The translations under genes and the position numbers were made by a program. This document shows positions 1 through 9,213 of a DNA stretch of 64,000 bases, piece by piece (position 1 is the stretch's first letter; each line of letters begins with the position of its first letter). The notes below the pieces were generated by a model, which was not told the origin of the DNA, did not search any database, and saw nothing but the letters and a program-made list of their open reading frames with translations. The stretch lies in NCBI GenBank assembly GCA_016710335.1, contig JADJXQ010000001.1, positions 434,001 through 498,000 of the forward strand, written 5' to 3'. This DNA is from Rhodospirillales bacterium (GTDB lineage Bacteria; Pseudomonadota; Alphaproteobacteria; Rhodospirillales; Defluviicoccaceae).

Positions 1-1
1 G

Positions 2-166
2 CTGCGTCACAAATCCGTGAAGTGCGCAGAGGTGCTGGTGCCAGATTTGGTAGACGCTGGCTACATTTTTGGTGCATACGTTTCCAACGCTGGAAGCTCG
101 GCGAGTCTGACTGAACAGGCTCCGGGGCTGCAGGTGGCGATCAATGCACACCTGTTCTTTCGGTGA
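2..166 (+). CDS. darT: DarT (DUF4433) DNA ADP-ribosyltransferase toxin, 3' end only
   Basis: The window opens inside this gene, so only the last 54 codons are visible, ending at TGA 164-166. The reading contains KCAEVLVPD followed by GYIFGAYVSN, the C-terminal signature of the DUF4433/DarT family, where the AEVLVP segment is expected to carry the catalytic glutamate. DarT transfers ADP-ribose from NAD+ to bases in single-stranded DNA and acts as a toxin and anti-phage effector. The next gene encodes its antitoxin DarG, with at most a short gap, which is the normal darTG order. Identification rests on the motif plus the neighbour; the N-terminal part lies outside the window. Confidence 0.82.
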   Translation: MRHKSVKCAEVLVPDLVDAGYIFGAYVSNAGSSASLTEQAPGLQVAINAHLFFR

Positions 167-177
167 GTGGGAGGACC

Positions 178-1308
178 ATGATCACCGTCCGTGTCGGCGA
201 CCTGTTCGCGTCCAAAGCACAGACCCTGGTCAACACGGTGAACTGCGTTGGCATCATGGGCAAGGGAATCGCGCTGGAATTCAAGAGGCGCTTCCCGGAA
301 ATGTTCCGCGACTACGAGAAGCGCTGCGACGCCAGAGAGGTCAGGCTCGGACGCCCCTACCTATACAAGGATCTCGTCGACCACTGGGTCCTGAACTTTC
401 CGACCAAGGATCACTGGCGGTCGGTTTCCAAGCTGGACGACATTGTCGAAGGCCTCGCGTACCTCCAGGCACACTATCGCGAGTGGGGCATTACGTCGCT
501 TGCCGTTCCCCCGCTCGGATGCGGCCATGGCCAGCTCGAGTGGAAGGTGGTCGGCCCGACGCTCCATCGCTACCTGAGCGAACTGGACACCCCTGTCGAA
601 CTCTACGCGCCGCACGGCACGCCTGCCGACCTGATGGACGAGGCTTTTCTTGCCGGGTCAGTTGCGAATCCTCCGGTGTTTGGGCGAAGCCTGCACGGCT
701 CGCGCGTCAGTCCGGCAATCGTCGCCCTGGTGGCGATCCTGTCGCGCATCAACCGCGAAACGTACCACTGGCCGATTGGCCGCACCACGTTTCAGAAGAT
801 CGCCTATTTCGCGACCGAGAGCGGCATCCCCACGGGCTTGCAATACCAGCGCGGCAGCTACGGCCCGTTCGCCGCCGACCTCAAGCAGGTGATCTCCTGC
901 CTCGTGAACCATCAGCTCGTAGCCGAGACAAAGCGCGGGCAGATGTTCGAAATCAAGCCGGGACCGACCTATCGCGACGCACGCGAGGTTTCCAAGCCGC
1001 AACTCAGGGAATGGGTTCCGCTCATCGAGCATGTCGCGGATCTGTTCTTGAGGCTGCCCACCACGACCGACGCCGAGATCGCCGCCACTGTCCATTTCGC
1101 CGCAAAGGAGGTGGCCGAGAAAACCGACGGCAAAGCCACTGAGATCGAGGTGGTCGACGAGGTCATGCGCTGGAAGCAGAAGCGGCGGCCGCCCATAAAC
1201 CGAAACGACGTGGCCAACACCACCCGCAATCTGAACCTTCTTGGCTGGGTGGATCTGGTTCCGAGTTCGGAACTCGACCCCGCTGACGAGGAGCTGGCCT
1301 ACGCCTAG
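178..1308 (+). CDS. darG: DarG antitoxin: macrodomain DNA ADP-ribosylglycohydrolase
   Basis: This 376-residue protein begins with a macrodomain (about residues 1-155). It contains NTVNCVGIMGKGIALEFK, the ADP-ribose binding loop, and NFPTKDHWR with Lys77 at the place of the DarG catalytic lysine. A C-terminal domain (about 175-376) should bind and neutralise DarT. DarG removes ADP-ribose from DNA. The ATG at 178 is preferred because GGGAGGA lies just upstream and the family starts with MIT..GDLF; a GTG at 163 overlapping the darT stop is possible but would add five residues. Both genes are probably co-transcribed. The reading frame is intact. Confidence 0.9.
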   Translation: MITVRVGDLFASKAQTLVNTVNCVGIMGKGIALEFKRRFPEMFRDYEKRCDAREVRLGRPYLYKDLVDHWVLNFPTKDHWRSVSKLDDIVEGLAYLQAHYREWGITSLAVPPLGCGHGQLEWKVVGPTLHRYLSELDTPVELYAPHGTPADLMDEAFLAGSVANPPVFGRSLHGSRVSPAIVALVAILSRINRETYHWPIGRTTFQKIAYFATESGIPTGLQYQRGSYGPFAADLKQVISCLVNHQLVAETKRGQMFEIKPGPTYRDAREVSKPQLREWVPLIEHVADLFLRLPTTTDAEIAATVHFAAKEVAEKTDGKATEIEVVDEVMRWKQKRRPPINRNDVANTTRNLNLLGWVDLVPSSELDPADEELAYA

Positions 1309-1372
1309 TGCACAGATCCATTCAAGTGATTGAATCGGATGGGTCATATTGTGCAGGGAAACAAGAAGTTGC

Positions 1373-1407
1373 GTGCAGCGGTGCATTCACTGAATGCACC
1401 GCTGCAC
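1373..1407. promoter_or_regulatory. Perfect 17-bp palindrome between darG and the methyltransferase gene
   Basis: Arms 1373-1389 and 1391-1407 are exact inverted repeats around a single central base. There is no T-run, so a classical terminator is unlikely. It lies 32 bp before the methyltransferase ATG, where an operator or a strong 5' hairpin could act. A smaller dyad (ATTCAA, four bases, TTGAAT) lies about 50 bp upstream. Confidence 0.6.
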
Positions 1408-1438
1408 TAGCCTTGTCGCGCGAAAGGGGCGCGGCATC

Positions 1439-4405
1439 ATGGAGCCTCCGTACAAGAAAAAGCTTATCGAGGTGGCGTTGCCGCTGGAGGCGATCAATGC
1501 GGCCTCGGCCAAGGAGAAGTCGATCCGGCACGGGCATCCGTCGACGCTGCATCTGTGGTGGGCGCGACGGCCGCTTGCAGCGTGCCGGGCGGTGCTGTTC
1601 GCGCAACTGGTGGACGATCCGTCGGAGCGGGTGGACGAGCTTCTGGCCGATCCGGAGACGCGACGGAAGGCCGAGGCGCGCTTGCGCGAGCAACGGAAGG
1701 AGTGGGCGCTTCGCCGCGAGAAGGCCGACGAGGCGGGCATGGCAGGCGGCCGCGCGGCCGAGATCGAGCCCGAGCCGACGCTGGAAAACGCGGCGGCAAT
1801 GGTCGAACGCGAGCGCCTGTTTGCGATCATTGAGGATCTGGTCAAGTGGGAGAACACCACCAACGAGACCGTCCTCGAGCGGGCGCGGGCCGAAATTCGC
1901 AGGTCCTGTGGCGATAACCCGCCGCCGGTCTACGACCCCTTCTGCGGCGGCGGCTCGATCCCGCTGGAGGCACAGCGGCTTGGCCTCGAGGCCCATGCCT
2001 CCGACCTCAATCCCGTCGCGGTGCTGATCACCAAGGCACTGGTCGAGATCCCGCCCAAGTTCGCCGGCTTGCCGCCGGTCAATCCCGGCTCCCGGGCGAA
2101 ACTCGAGCGGGGCGCCTGGAACGGCAAAGGCGCGCAGGGCCTCGCCGAGGACGTGCGGTACTACGGCCAATGGATGCGCGACGAGGCTTACCGGCGCATC
2201 GGGCATCTGTATCCGCAGGCGACGTTGCCGGATGGGGCTCAAGAGGCGGGGAGCGCCGGAGGCGCGACAGGGACTGAGGAGAAAAAGGCGACGGTGATCG
2301 CGTGGCTATGGGCGCGCACGGTCGTCTGCCCCAATCCGGCGTGCCGCGCCGACCTGCCTCTTGTGAGTTCCTACGCGCTGTCGACCAAGAAGGGAAAGCA
2401 GGCCTGGGTCGAGCCGGCGATCGATCGATCCGCCTCTCCGCCGCGTGTCCGCTTTGCGGTGAAAACCGGCGTCGGCACGCCGCCGGAACCGACCAAGCTG
2501 GGACGCGGCGCCAACTTCAGGTGCCCGTGCTGCGGCACGATCGCACCGGATACGCACGTCAAGGCGGAAGGCAGAGCTGGACGGATGGGGGCGCAACTGA
2601 TGGCCGTCGTCTCCGAAGGGAACCGCAGCCGCATCTACCTGCCGCCATCCGAGGAGATGGAGCGGGCCGCGCGAATGGCCCAGCCGATATGGCGGCCGGA
2701 ACAGGAAATGCCGAAGAATCCGCGTTGGTTCTCGCCGCCTGACTACGGAATGATGACCTACGGCGACCTGTTCACCCCGCGGCAGTTGGTGGCGTTGACG
2801 ACGTTTTCGGATCTGGTCGGGGAGGCGCGGGAGAAAGTGGTGGCCGACGCCGAAGCCGCCGGCCTTCCCTCCGGCCAGCCCCGCCTCGCCGCCGGCGGCG
2901 CCGGCGCCGAAGCCTACGCGGATGCTGTCGCGAAGTATCTTGCATTTGCAGTGGATCGCGCCAGCGATGCCTGGAGTACGATTGCTTCGTGGGCTTCAAC
3001 TGGGGAATTCATTAGGAACACGTTCTCTCGACAGGCCATTCCGATGGTGTGGGATTACACGGAATGCAACCCGTTCAGCAACACCACCGGAAACTTTGGA
3101 GCGCAAATTGAGTGGATATCCAAGTGCTTCGATGGAATAGGGGTGGGAAAAACGCCGACTGTGGAAATGGCTGATGCAACCGGGAAAATCAAAGAAAGTT
3201 ATGAATTCGTAGTAAGTACTGATCCACCTTACTATGATAATATTGGTTATGCGGACCTTTCCGACTATTTTTACGTCTGGTTGAGGCGATCTCTTATGGG
3301 CATTTACCCCGATCTTTTCGCGACGATGCTGGTGCCGAAGGCCGAGGAACTGGTGGCGACACCCTACCGCCACGGCAGCAAGAACAAGGCCGAGGCGTTC
3401 TTCATGGAGGGCATGGGCAAGGCGCTCCGCAACATGGCGGCGGCGGCGCATCCGGATTACCCGGTCACGCTGTACTATGCCTTCAAGCAGGCGGAGGTGG
3501 AGCGGGAGGGCGTCGCGTCCACCGGTTGGGCGACCTTTCTCGAAGCGCTGACCCATGCCGGATTTTCCGTCGACGGCACATGGCCGATGCGAACCGAGCG
3601 GAGCGCCCGTAGTGTCGGGATCGGCGCCAACGCCCTCGCCTCCTCCATCGTGCTCGTCTGCCGCAAGCGCGCCGCGACCGCGCCGGTGATCACCCGCGCC
3701 GAGTTCATCAAGGCCATGCGAGCAGAGCTGCCGGCTGCGATCAAGCTCCTCCAGCACGGCCACATCGCCGCCGTCGATCTGGCGCAGGCGTCGATCGGCC
3801 CCGGCATGGCGATCTTCACCCGCTATGCCCGCGTGCTCGAGGCCGACGACAGCCCGATGACGGTGAAGACGGCGCTGCAACTGATCAATCAGGCCCTGGA
3901 CGAATACCTCTCGGAACAGGAGGCCGAGTACGACGCCCACACCCGCTTCGCCATCACCTGGTTCGAGACCCACGGCATGGACGCGGGCCCCTACGGCGCT
4001 GCCGAGACGCTCGCAACGGCGCGTGGCGTCGCCGTCGACGGCGTGCGGGCTTCGGGCATTCTCGAAGCCAGAAGCGGCAGGGTGCGGCTGCTGGCCCGTT
4101 CCGAACTGCCGGGCGACTGGGACCCGCTGGCGGACACACGCCTGACGGTATGGGAGTGCACCCAGCACCTGATCCAGAGGCTCGAGGGCGAGGGCGAGAG
4201 CGCGGCGGCGGCGCTGCTGGCGCGGCTCGGCGTCCGCGGCGAGCTGGCGCGGGACCTCGCCACCCGGCTCTACCGCGTCTGCGAGCGCAGGAAGCGGGCC
4301 GACGAGGCGCGCGCCTACAACGGCCTCGTCGTCGCCTGGCCGGAACTCACCCGCCTCGCCGCACAAGCCCGAACGGCCCCGGCGCAGGCGGAGCTGGCTG
4401 TGTGA
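1439..4405 (+). CDS. DUF1156 (COG1743-type) adenine-specific DNA methyltransferase
   Basis: This 988-residue protein starts at ATG 1439, with AAAGGGGCG as a loose ribosome site; an in-frame ATG at 1394 lies within the palindrome and is unlikely. Residues 1-60 (EPPYKKKLIEVALPLEAIN, then HPSTLHLWWARRPLAA) are the DUF1156 signature. The SAM motif DPFCGGGS is at 166-173 and the catalytic DPPYYDN at 595-601, in the gamma-class order. CPNPAC and later CPCC pairs suggest a zinc ribbon between them. Such enzymes modify adenine in DNA and are found in defence islands beside DUF499 ATPases, as here. An internal stretch near 2990-3290 is clearly more AT-rich than its surroundings, suggesting a mosaic gene. 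Confidence 0.88.
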   Translation: MEPPYKKKLIEVALPLEAINAASAKEKSIRHGHPSTLHLWWARRPLAACRAVLFAQLVDDPSERVDELLADPETRRKAEARLREQRKEWALRREKADEAGMAGGRAAEIEPEPTLENAAAMVERERLFAIIEDLVKWENTTNETVLERARAEIRRSCGDNPPPVYDPFCGGGSIPLEAQRLGLEAHASDLNPVAVLITKALVEIPPKFAGLPPVNPGSRAKLERGAWNGKGAQGLAEDVRYYGQWMRDEAYRRIGHLYPQATLPDGAQEAGSAGGATGTEEKKATVIAWLWARTVVCPNPACRADLPLVSSYALSTKKGKQAWVEPAIDRSASPPRVRFAVKTGVGTPPEPTKLGRGANFRCPCCGTIAPDTHVKAEGRAGRMGAQLMAVVSEGNRSRIYLPPSEEMERAARMAQPIWRPEQEMPKNPRWFSPPDYGMMTYGDLFTPRQLVALTTFSDLVGEAREKVVADAEAAGLPSGQPRLAAGGAGAEAYADAVAKYLAFAVDRASDAWSTIASWASTGEFIRNTFSRQAIPMVWDYTECNPFSNTTGNFGAQIEWISKCFDGIGVGKTPTVEMADATGKIKESYEFVVSTDPPYYDNIGYADLSDYFYVWLRRSLMGIYPDLFATMLVPKAEELVATPYRHGSKNKAEAFFMEGMGKALRNMAAAAHPDYPVTLYYAFKQAEVEREGVASTGWATFLEALTHAGFSVDGTWPMRTERSARSVGIGANALASSIVLVCRKRAATAPVITRAEFIKAMRAELPAAIKLLQHGHIAAVDLAQASIGPGMAIFTRYARVLEADDSPMTVKTALQLINQALDEYLSEQEAEYDAHTRFAITWFETHGMDAGPYGAAETLATARGVAVDGVRASGILEARSGRVRLLARSELPGDWDPLADTRLTVWECTQHLIQRLEGEGESAAAALLARLGVRGELARDLATRLYRVCERRKRADEARAYNGLVVAWPELTRLAAQARTAPAQAELAV

Positions 4406-4417
4406 TAGGCTGAGGTC

Positions 4418-4792
4418 ATGGAACCGGAACCGCAACAGCCGCAAGCCCGCGATGGACCGCGCCCGTCGCCGGAGCCTGAACCGTCCGTTCCGGAGGCATT
4501 GCTGCGGTCGGTCGTCGCGTTCTTCGATCCGCAACGGGTGATCCTGTTCGGATCCCGGGCGCGCGGCGACGACGGCGGCGACAGCGACTATGACCTGCTC
4601 GTCGTCGTCGATGACGATGTGCCTCGCGAGACCCTCAAGCTTGAATCCGGCTATCACGCTGCGCTCCCCTTCGCCGGCGCAGCCGACGTCATTCCGTGCC
4701 GGGCGAGCACCTTCGCTCGTCGCCGGAAGATCGTCGGCACCCTCTGCAACACCGCGAGCCACGAGGGGATTGTCGTCTATGAGCGAAGATGA
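4418..4792 (+). CDS. MNT-type nucleotidyltransferase antitoxin
   Basis: A 124-residue minimal nucleotidyltransferase. The hallmark LFGSRARGDDGGDSDYDLLV contains the GS(x)10DxD-type metal and nucleotide binding motif. Proteins of this class pair with a HEPN partner; the known mode is nucleotidylation (AMPylation) of the HEPN toxin. The stop overlaps the start of the HEPN gene by 14 bases, the usual translational coupling. It follows the methyltransferase by 12 bases and is probably in the same operon. The first about 25 residues are proline and glutamate rich and look disordered. Confidence 0.85.
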   Translation: MEPEPQQPQARDGPRPSPEPEPSVPEALLRSVVAFFDPQRVILFGSRARGDDGGDSDYDLLVVVDDDVPRETLKLESGYHAALPFAGAADVIPCRASTFARRRKIVGTLCNTASHEGIVVYERR

Positions 4793-5231
4793 CGACCGCG
4801 CCGCGGCTCAGTGGTCAGAGGCGCTGCGTTGGTTTGCATATGTCGACCAGGACCTGCAGGCGGCCGAACTTTGCGCCGCGGCCGAGCCTCTCCTCCTCGG
4901 CCCCGGTGCCTACCATTGCCAGCAAGCGGCCGAGAAGCTGATCAAGGGACTGCTCGTCGCGGCCGCCACGCGGTTCCCGAAGATCCACGACATCAAAAGC
5001 TTGGCCCACCGCGCGGCGGCCGATTACCCGGAGTTGGCGGATGCCATGATGGCACTCGCAGACCTTACCGTCTGGGGCCTGGCGTACCGGTATCCAGCCG
5101 AGGAAGAAGACATTTCGGACACCCCGACGGTGGGGCGCGTTTGCGAGGCAATTGCGCAACTGCAGTCGCTCAAGACAATCGCAATGGCACTGGGCCCGAA
5201 GAACGAACCGGACCGTGATGGAGGAGAATAA
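4779..5231 (+). CDS. HEPN-domain protein, partner of the MNT antitoxin
   Basis: A 150-residue all-helical protein with YHCQQAAEKLIKGLL, the typical HEPN core helix, and FPKIHDIKSLAHRA after it. HEPN proteins in MNT/HEPN modules are presumed RNases or toxins silenced by the neighbouring nucleotidyltransferase. I do not see a clean RxxxxH nuclease motif, so activity is uncertain. The ATG at 4779 lies inside the MNT gene. A longer in-frame opening upstream only shadows the MNT gene and was not used. The next gene starts 5 bases after the stop, so all four island genes probably form one transcript. Confidence 0.82.
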   Translation: MSEDDDRAAAQWSEALRWFAYVDQDLQAAELCAAAEPLLLGPGAYHCQQAAEKLIKGLLVAAATRFPKIHDIKSLAHRAAADYPELADAMMALADLTVWGLAYRYPAEEEDISDTPTVGRVCEAIAQLQSLKTIAMALGPKNEPDRDGGE

Positions 5232-5236
5232 GGATC

Positions 5237-8200
5237 ATGGCCACCACCAATCGCGAGCGCGTCGACCGGGGCCTGCACATCCTCGCCGACGGCCTGCAGG
5301 GGTTCGTCGAGCGGGAGATGGACGCCCGCGCCGGCGCCTCCTGGCGCACGTGGATCGATCACGACCGTGGCCGGGCGATCACGCGGAGGCGCGACGGCAG
5401 CATCGCCTGGGAAGTCCAGCCGCTGCTCGACACGATGATCGGCAACTGGCGGGACGTGTTCTCGAAGACCCTGGGGCACGCAGAGCGGTCGCTGGTCGGC
5501 GAACTCAAGGACGTGCGCAACCGCTGGGCGCATCAGGACGCGTTCAGCTACGACGACACCCACCGCGCCCTCGACAGTGCCCATCGCTTGCTGAACGCCG
5601 TCTCCTCCGCCGCGCAGGCGCGGGAGATCGATGCCATGCGCCAGGAGGTGATGCGCACCATGTTCGCCGAGCAGCGGCGCGTCCAGGAGCGGCGGCAGAC
5701 GACGCTGACCCTGCAGGCTGCGCCGAAGGCGGGCCTGAAACCATGGCGGGAGGTGATCACCCCGCACCCGGACGTCGCCACCGGGCGCTATCTCGTCGCC
5801 GAGTTCGCCGCCGACCTTGCCCAGGTGGTGCGCGGCGACGCCGGCCCGGAGTACGGCGATCCCGCCGAGTTCTTCCGCCGCACCTTCATCACCACGGGAC
5901 TCGCGCGCCTCCTGCGCGGCGCCGCGGAGCGGTTCAGCGGCCGCGGCGGCGATCCCGTCGTCGAGCTGCAGACCAACTTCGGCGGCGGCAAGACCCACTC
6001 GATGCTGGCGCTCTACCACCTCGCAGGGGCCGACGATGCCACAGCGCTATCGGGCGTCGATCAGCTGATGGCCGACACGGGCATCACCTCGATCCCGCGC
6101 GCGCGGCGCGCCGTGTTCGTCGGCACGTCGTGGTCGCCGGGCGAGATCCAGCGCCGCCCGGACGGCACGGAGGTGCAGACCATATGGGGCGACCTGGCGT
6201 GGCAGATGGGCGGCGCCGAGGCGTACGGCATGCTGGCGAATTCCGACGCGCAAGGCCTCAGCCCCGGCTCCACGCTCCTCGTCGACCTGCTCAAGCGTCA
6301 CGTGCCGTGTCTCATTCTCATTGATGAGTGGGTCGCCTTCGTCCGCCAGCTTTACGGCAAGACCGGCACCGCGGCCGGCTCGTTCGAGACCAACCTCACC
6401 TTCGCGCAGGCGCTGAGCGAGGCGGTGAAGGCGGTGCCGGGTGCGCTTCTGGTCGCGTCGCTGCCGGCCTCCGACATCGAGATCGGCGGCGAGGGCGGAA
6501 AGATGGCGCTCTCCATGCTGAAGAACACGTTCGGGCGTGTGGAAAGCTCGTGGCGGCCGGCCTCCGCGGAGGAAGGCTACGAGATCGTCCGACGGCGGCT
6601 GTTCGAGCCGATGACCGAGCGGGAATCGTTCGGCGCCCGCGACGCTGTGGTCAAGGCGTACGGCGACCTATACCGCGAGAACGGCGCCGCGTTTCCGAGC
6701 GAATGCAGCGAGGCGGCTTACCGTCAGCTGCTCGAGAAGGCGTACCCGATCCACCCCGAGCTGTTCGAGCGCCTCAACACCGACTGGGGCGCGCTCGACA
6801 AGTTCCAGCGCACCCGCGGCGTGTTGCGGCTGATGGCGAGCGTCATCAACGTGTTATGGGAGAGCGGCGACAAGAGCCTGATGATCATGCCGGGGACGCT
6901 GCCGCTCGAGGATGTCGCCGTCCACGCCAAGCTCCTCGACTATCTCGAGCAGAAGTGGGACGCGATCATCGCCGCCGACATCGACGGCCCGACCGCGCGC
7001 GCCTTGCAGATCGATCGCGACAACCAGAACCTGCAGCGCTACGGGGCGACGCGGCGGGTTGCCCGCTCGATCTTTCTCGCCTCGGCCCCTAATTACGCCG
7101 GGGCCAACCCGGGCGTCGATGATCGGCGCATCCGGCTCGCGTGCGTGCAGCCGGGCGAGACGGTCGGCACGTTCGGCGACGCGCTCCGCAGGCTGGCGGA
7201 TCAGGCGTCGTACCTCTACGTGGACCAGAACCGCTACTGGTTCGCCACACAGCCGAGCGTCACCCGCCTCGCCGCCGACCGCGCCGCAGATCTCGCCCGT
7301 GACGACGTGCTCGACCGATTGGTGGAGCGGCTACGGAAAAAGTCGCCGCGTGGCGACTTCGCGGCGGTGCATGTGGCGCCCGACAGCTCCGGCGAAGTTC
7401 CGGACGAGATGGAGGCGCGGCTGGTGATCCTGGCGCCGCAGTACACGCACGGGCCCGCAACGTAGACGGACGCGCCGTCGCGGCGGCGGCGGAGATTATC
7501 GCCAACCGCGGGTCCAGCCAACGGCTTTACAAGAATATGCTGGTGTTCCTCGCCGCCGACAAACAGCGCCTCGCGGACCTCGAGGAGGCCATGCGGTCGC
7601 TGATCGCGTGGACCTCGATAGCCGATGAGCGCGAAAAGCTCAACCTGGACGCCTTCCAGCGCCGGCAGGCGGAATCGAAGACGCGGGAACTGGAAGACAC
7701 GGTCGCCGCTCGTATCCTCGAGACGTGGGTGTGGGCGCTGGTCCCCGGGCAACCGGACCCGCAGAACCCGATGCTCGACTGGTCGCAGATCCGCCTGCAG
7801 GGACAGGATCCTCTCGCCGTGCGCATCAGCAGGAAGCTGGTCCAGGACGAGGCACTGATGACCAGGATGGGTCCGGTGCGGCTCCGGCTGGTGCTCGACA
7901 GGTACCTATGGCAGGCGACGAACCACATCGGCACCCGCCAGCTGTGGGAGTACCTGGCGTCGTATCTCTACCTGCCGCGGCTCCGCGACGTCACCGTGCT
8001 GATCGACGCCATCCAGGCCGGCATCAGCGAGTTGGTCTGCGACCACTTTGCCTACGCCGGCGGCTTCAACACGGAGACGGGACGCTACGACGGCCTCAAG
8101 CTGACAGGGGGCGGTGCCGTCGTCATCGATGCGCTCAGCGTCCTCGTCAAACCCGACATCGCCAAGGCGCAGCAGGCGACGGAGCGGCCGCCGGCAGGGC

Positions 8201-8517
8201 CAGGGCCTGGTCCGGGTCCAACGCCGGGAGCCGAGCCGGGCGCCGCCCCGGGACCTGCACTGGAGGCGCTCGGACCTGATTTGCCGCGGCGATTCTTCGC
8301 CACCGTCGAGGTCAGCCCCGACCGCGCCGCCCGCGACATGGGCCGCATCGCCGAGGAAGTGCTTCAGCACCTGACGACGCTGCCGCAGGCAAAGCCGAGC
8401 GTGACGATCGAGATCGCGGCGGAGGTTCCCGGCGGCGTGCCCGACACCGTCCAGCGTATCGTCACCGAGAACTGCCAGACCCTCAAGTTCAAGACCCACG
8501 GCTTCGAGCGGTCATAG
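5237..8517 (+). pseudogene. DUF499 (COG1483-type) ATPase with N-terminal Swt1-like HEPN domain, frameshifted
   Basis: One gene of about 1,090 codons split by a -1 shift near 7441-7460. The first part (5237-7465) ends in LAPQYTHGPAT and stops. The second frame carries on from 7441 with RNVDGRAVAAAAEIIANRG and then NMLVFLAADKQRL, as expected for the family. Residues 1-130 hold a HEPN fold with RNRWAH (R94, H99). The P-loop NFGGGKTH is at 247-254 and the Walker B-like LILIDEW at about 359-365. DUF499 ATPases accompany DUF1156 methylases in defence loci; their biochemical role is not established. The break could be a real mutation or one missing base in the sequence. The C-terminal part contains a Pro/Gly-rich linker. 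Confidence 0.85.
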
Positions 8518-8560
8518 ACGAGGTGTTCTCTGGTTTATAGACGAGCTGCTCACTGGTTTC
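8515..8560. repeat. Imperfect 23-bp tandem repeat at the end of the DUF499 gene
   Basis: Units 8515-8537 and 8538-8560 both begin TAGACGAG and end CTGGTTT, differing at a few middle positions. The first TAG is the stop codon of the DUF499 gene. It may be a small duplication or a site for a regulator. Confidence 0.6.
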
Positions 8561-8630
8561 GTTTCGGCGCTTCCGCGCAGGGGGTAATAATGTGGCCGCG
8601 CCCCCGGCGCGGGCGCGACCGCAGCCGACC

Positions 8631-9170
8631 TCACCAGAACCGGAGATCATCCCGGCGGGTGACCGTGTAGCCGCGGCTCCTGAGTTCGCGGACGAGCGCG
8701 TCCTCGTGCTCCGGGTCGATGGTGAAGAACGGGCCGTTGAGGACGCTGTTCTCCCGTTTCGCGAACCGGTGGAGGAGATCCTCGGGAAGGACGAGATCGA
8801 TCTCCGCTTGCAGCCAGACGGGATAGTCGCCGTCGCAGACGCCCGGCACGTCGGCGGAGCTGAAGGGCGCATCGTCCGCCGGAAGATCCTCGTCTTCATC
8901 GGCAGCACGGTAGCGCTCGGCGATGTCGTCCCACTCGCCGGCCGGCAGCGCCGCCTTGAACGCGCCCCAGGTTTCCGCACTGCGGAGTGCCTCGTGGATC
9001 CGGTGCACGTGCTCGGCGGTGCTGCGCCCGGCGAACACCAGACTGCCGCGCGCTTCGCGGTAGTAGAGGTCCTCGCGGCGTTTGAAAACCACGCTGCCTC
9101 CGACCACGTAGCCGAGCTTGTAGATCGGATCGTCGGGCGCGGCCGGGCGCAACTTGAGTGACTTTGTCAT
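8631..9170 (-). CDS. Hypothetical protein in the defence island
   Basis: A 179-residue acidic protein starting MTKSLKLRPAAPDDPIYKLG and ending RRDDLRFW. I do not recognise a family. Visible features are an N-terminal part predicted to be beta-rich (YVVGGSVVFKRREDLYY), a central acidic stretch (ADEDEDLPADD), and no signal peptide or membrane segment. It converges on the DUF499 gene and lies 43 bases downstream of the gene ending at 9214, with which it probably shares a transcript. Cargo of the same island is the most that context supports. Confidence 0.6.
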   Translation of the reverse strand: MTKSLKLRPAAPDDPIYKLGYVVGGSVVFKRREDLYYREARGSLVFAGRSTAEHVHRIHEALRSAETWGAFKAALPAGEWDDIAERYRAADEDEDLPADDAPFSSADVPGVCDGDYPVWLQAEIDLVLPEDLLHRFAKRENSVLNGPFFTIDPEHEDALVRELRSRGYTVTRRDDLRFW

Positions 9171-9213
9171 TGTGGATTCCCCATGTCCTGTTGATGTCGG
9201 GAAGCGCGCCGGT

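Noticed and set aside
2996..4762. 588-codon open frame on the minus strand
   Set aside because: Antisense to the DUF1156 methyltransferase and MNT genes; Arg/Gly-rich composition without motifs, typical of a shadow in GC-rich DNA.
5024..6019. 331-codon minus-strand frame
   Set aside because: Lies opposite the HEPN and DUF499 genes, has no family signature and no ribosome site.
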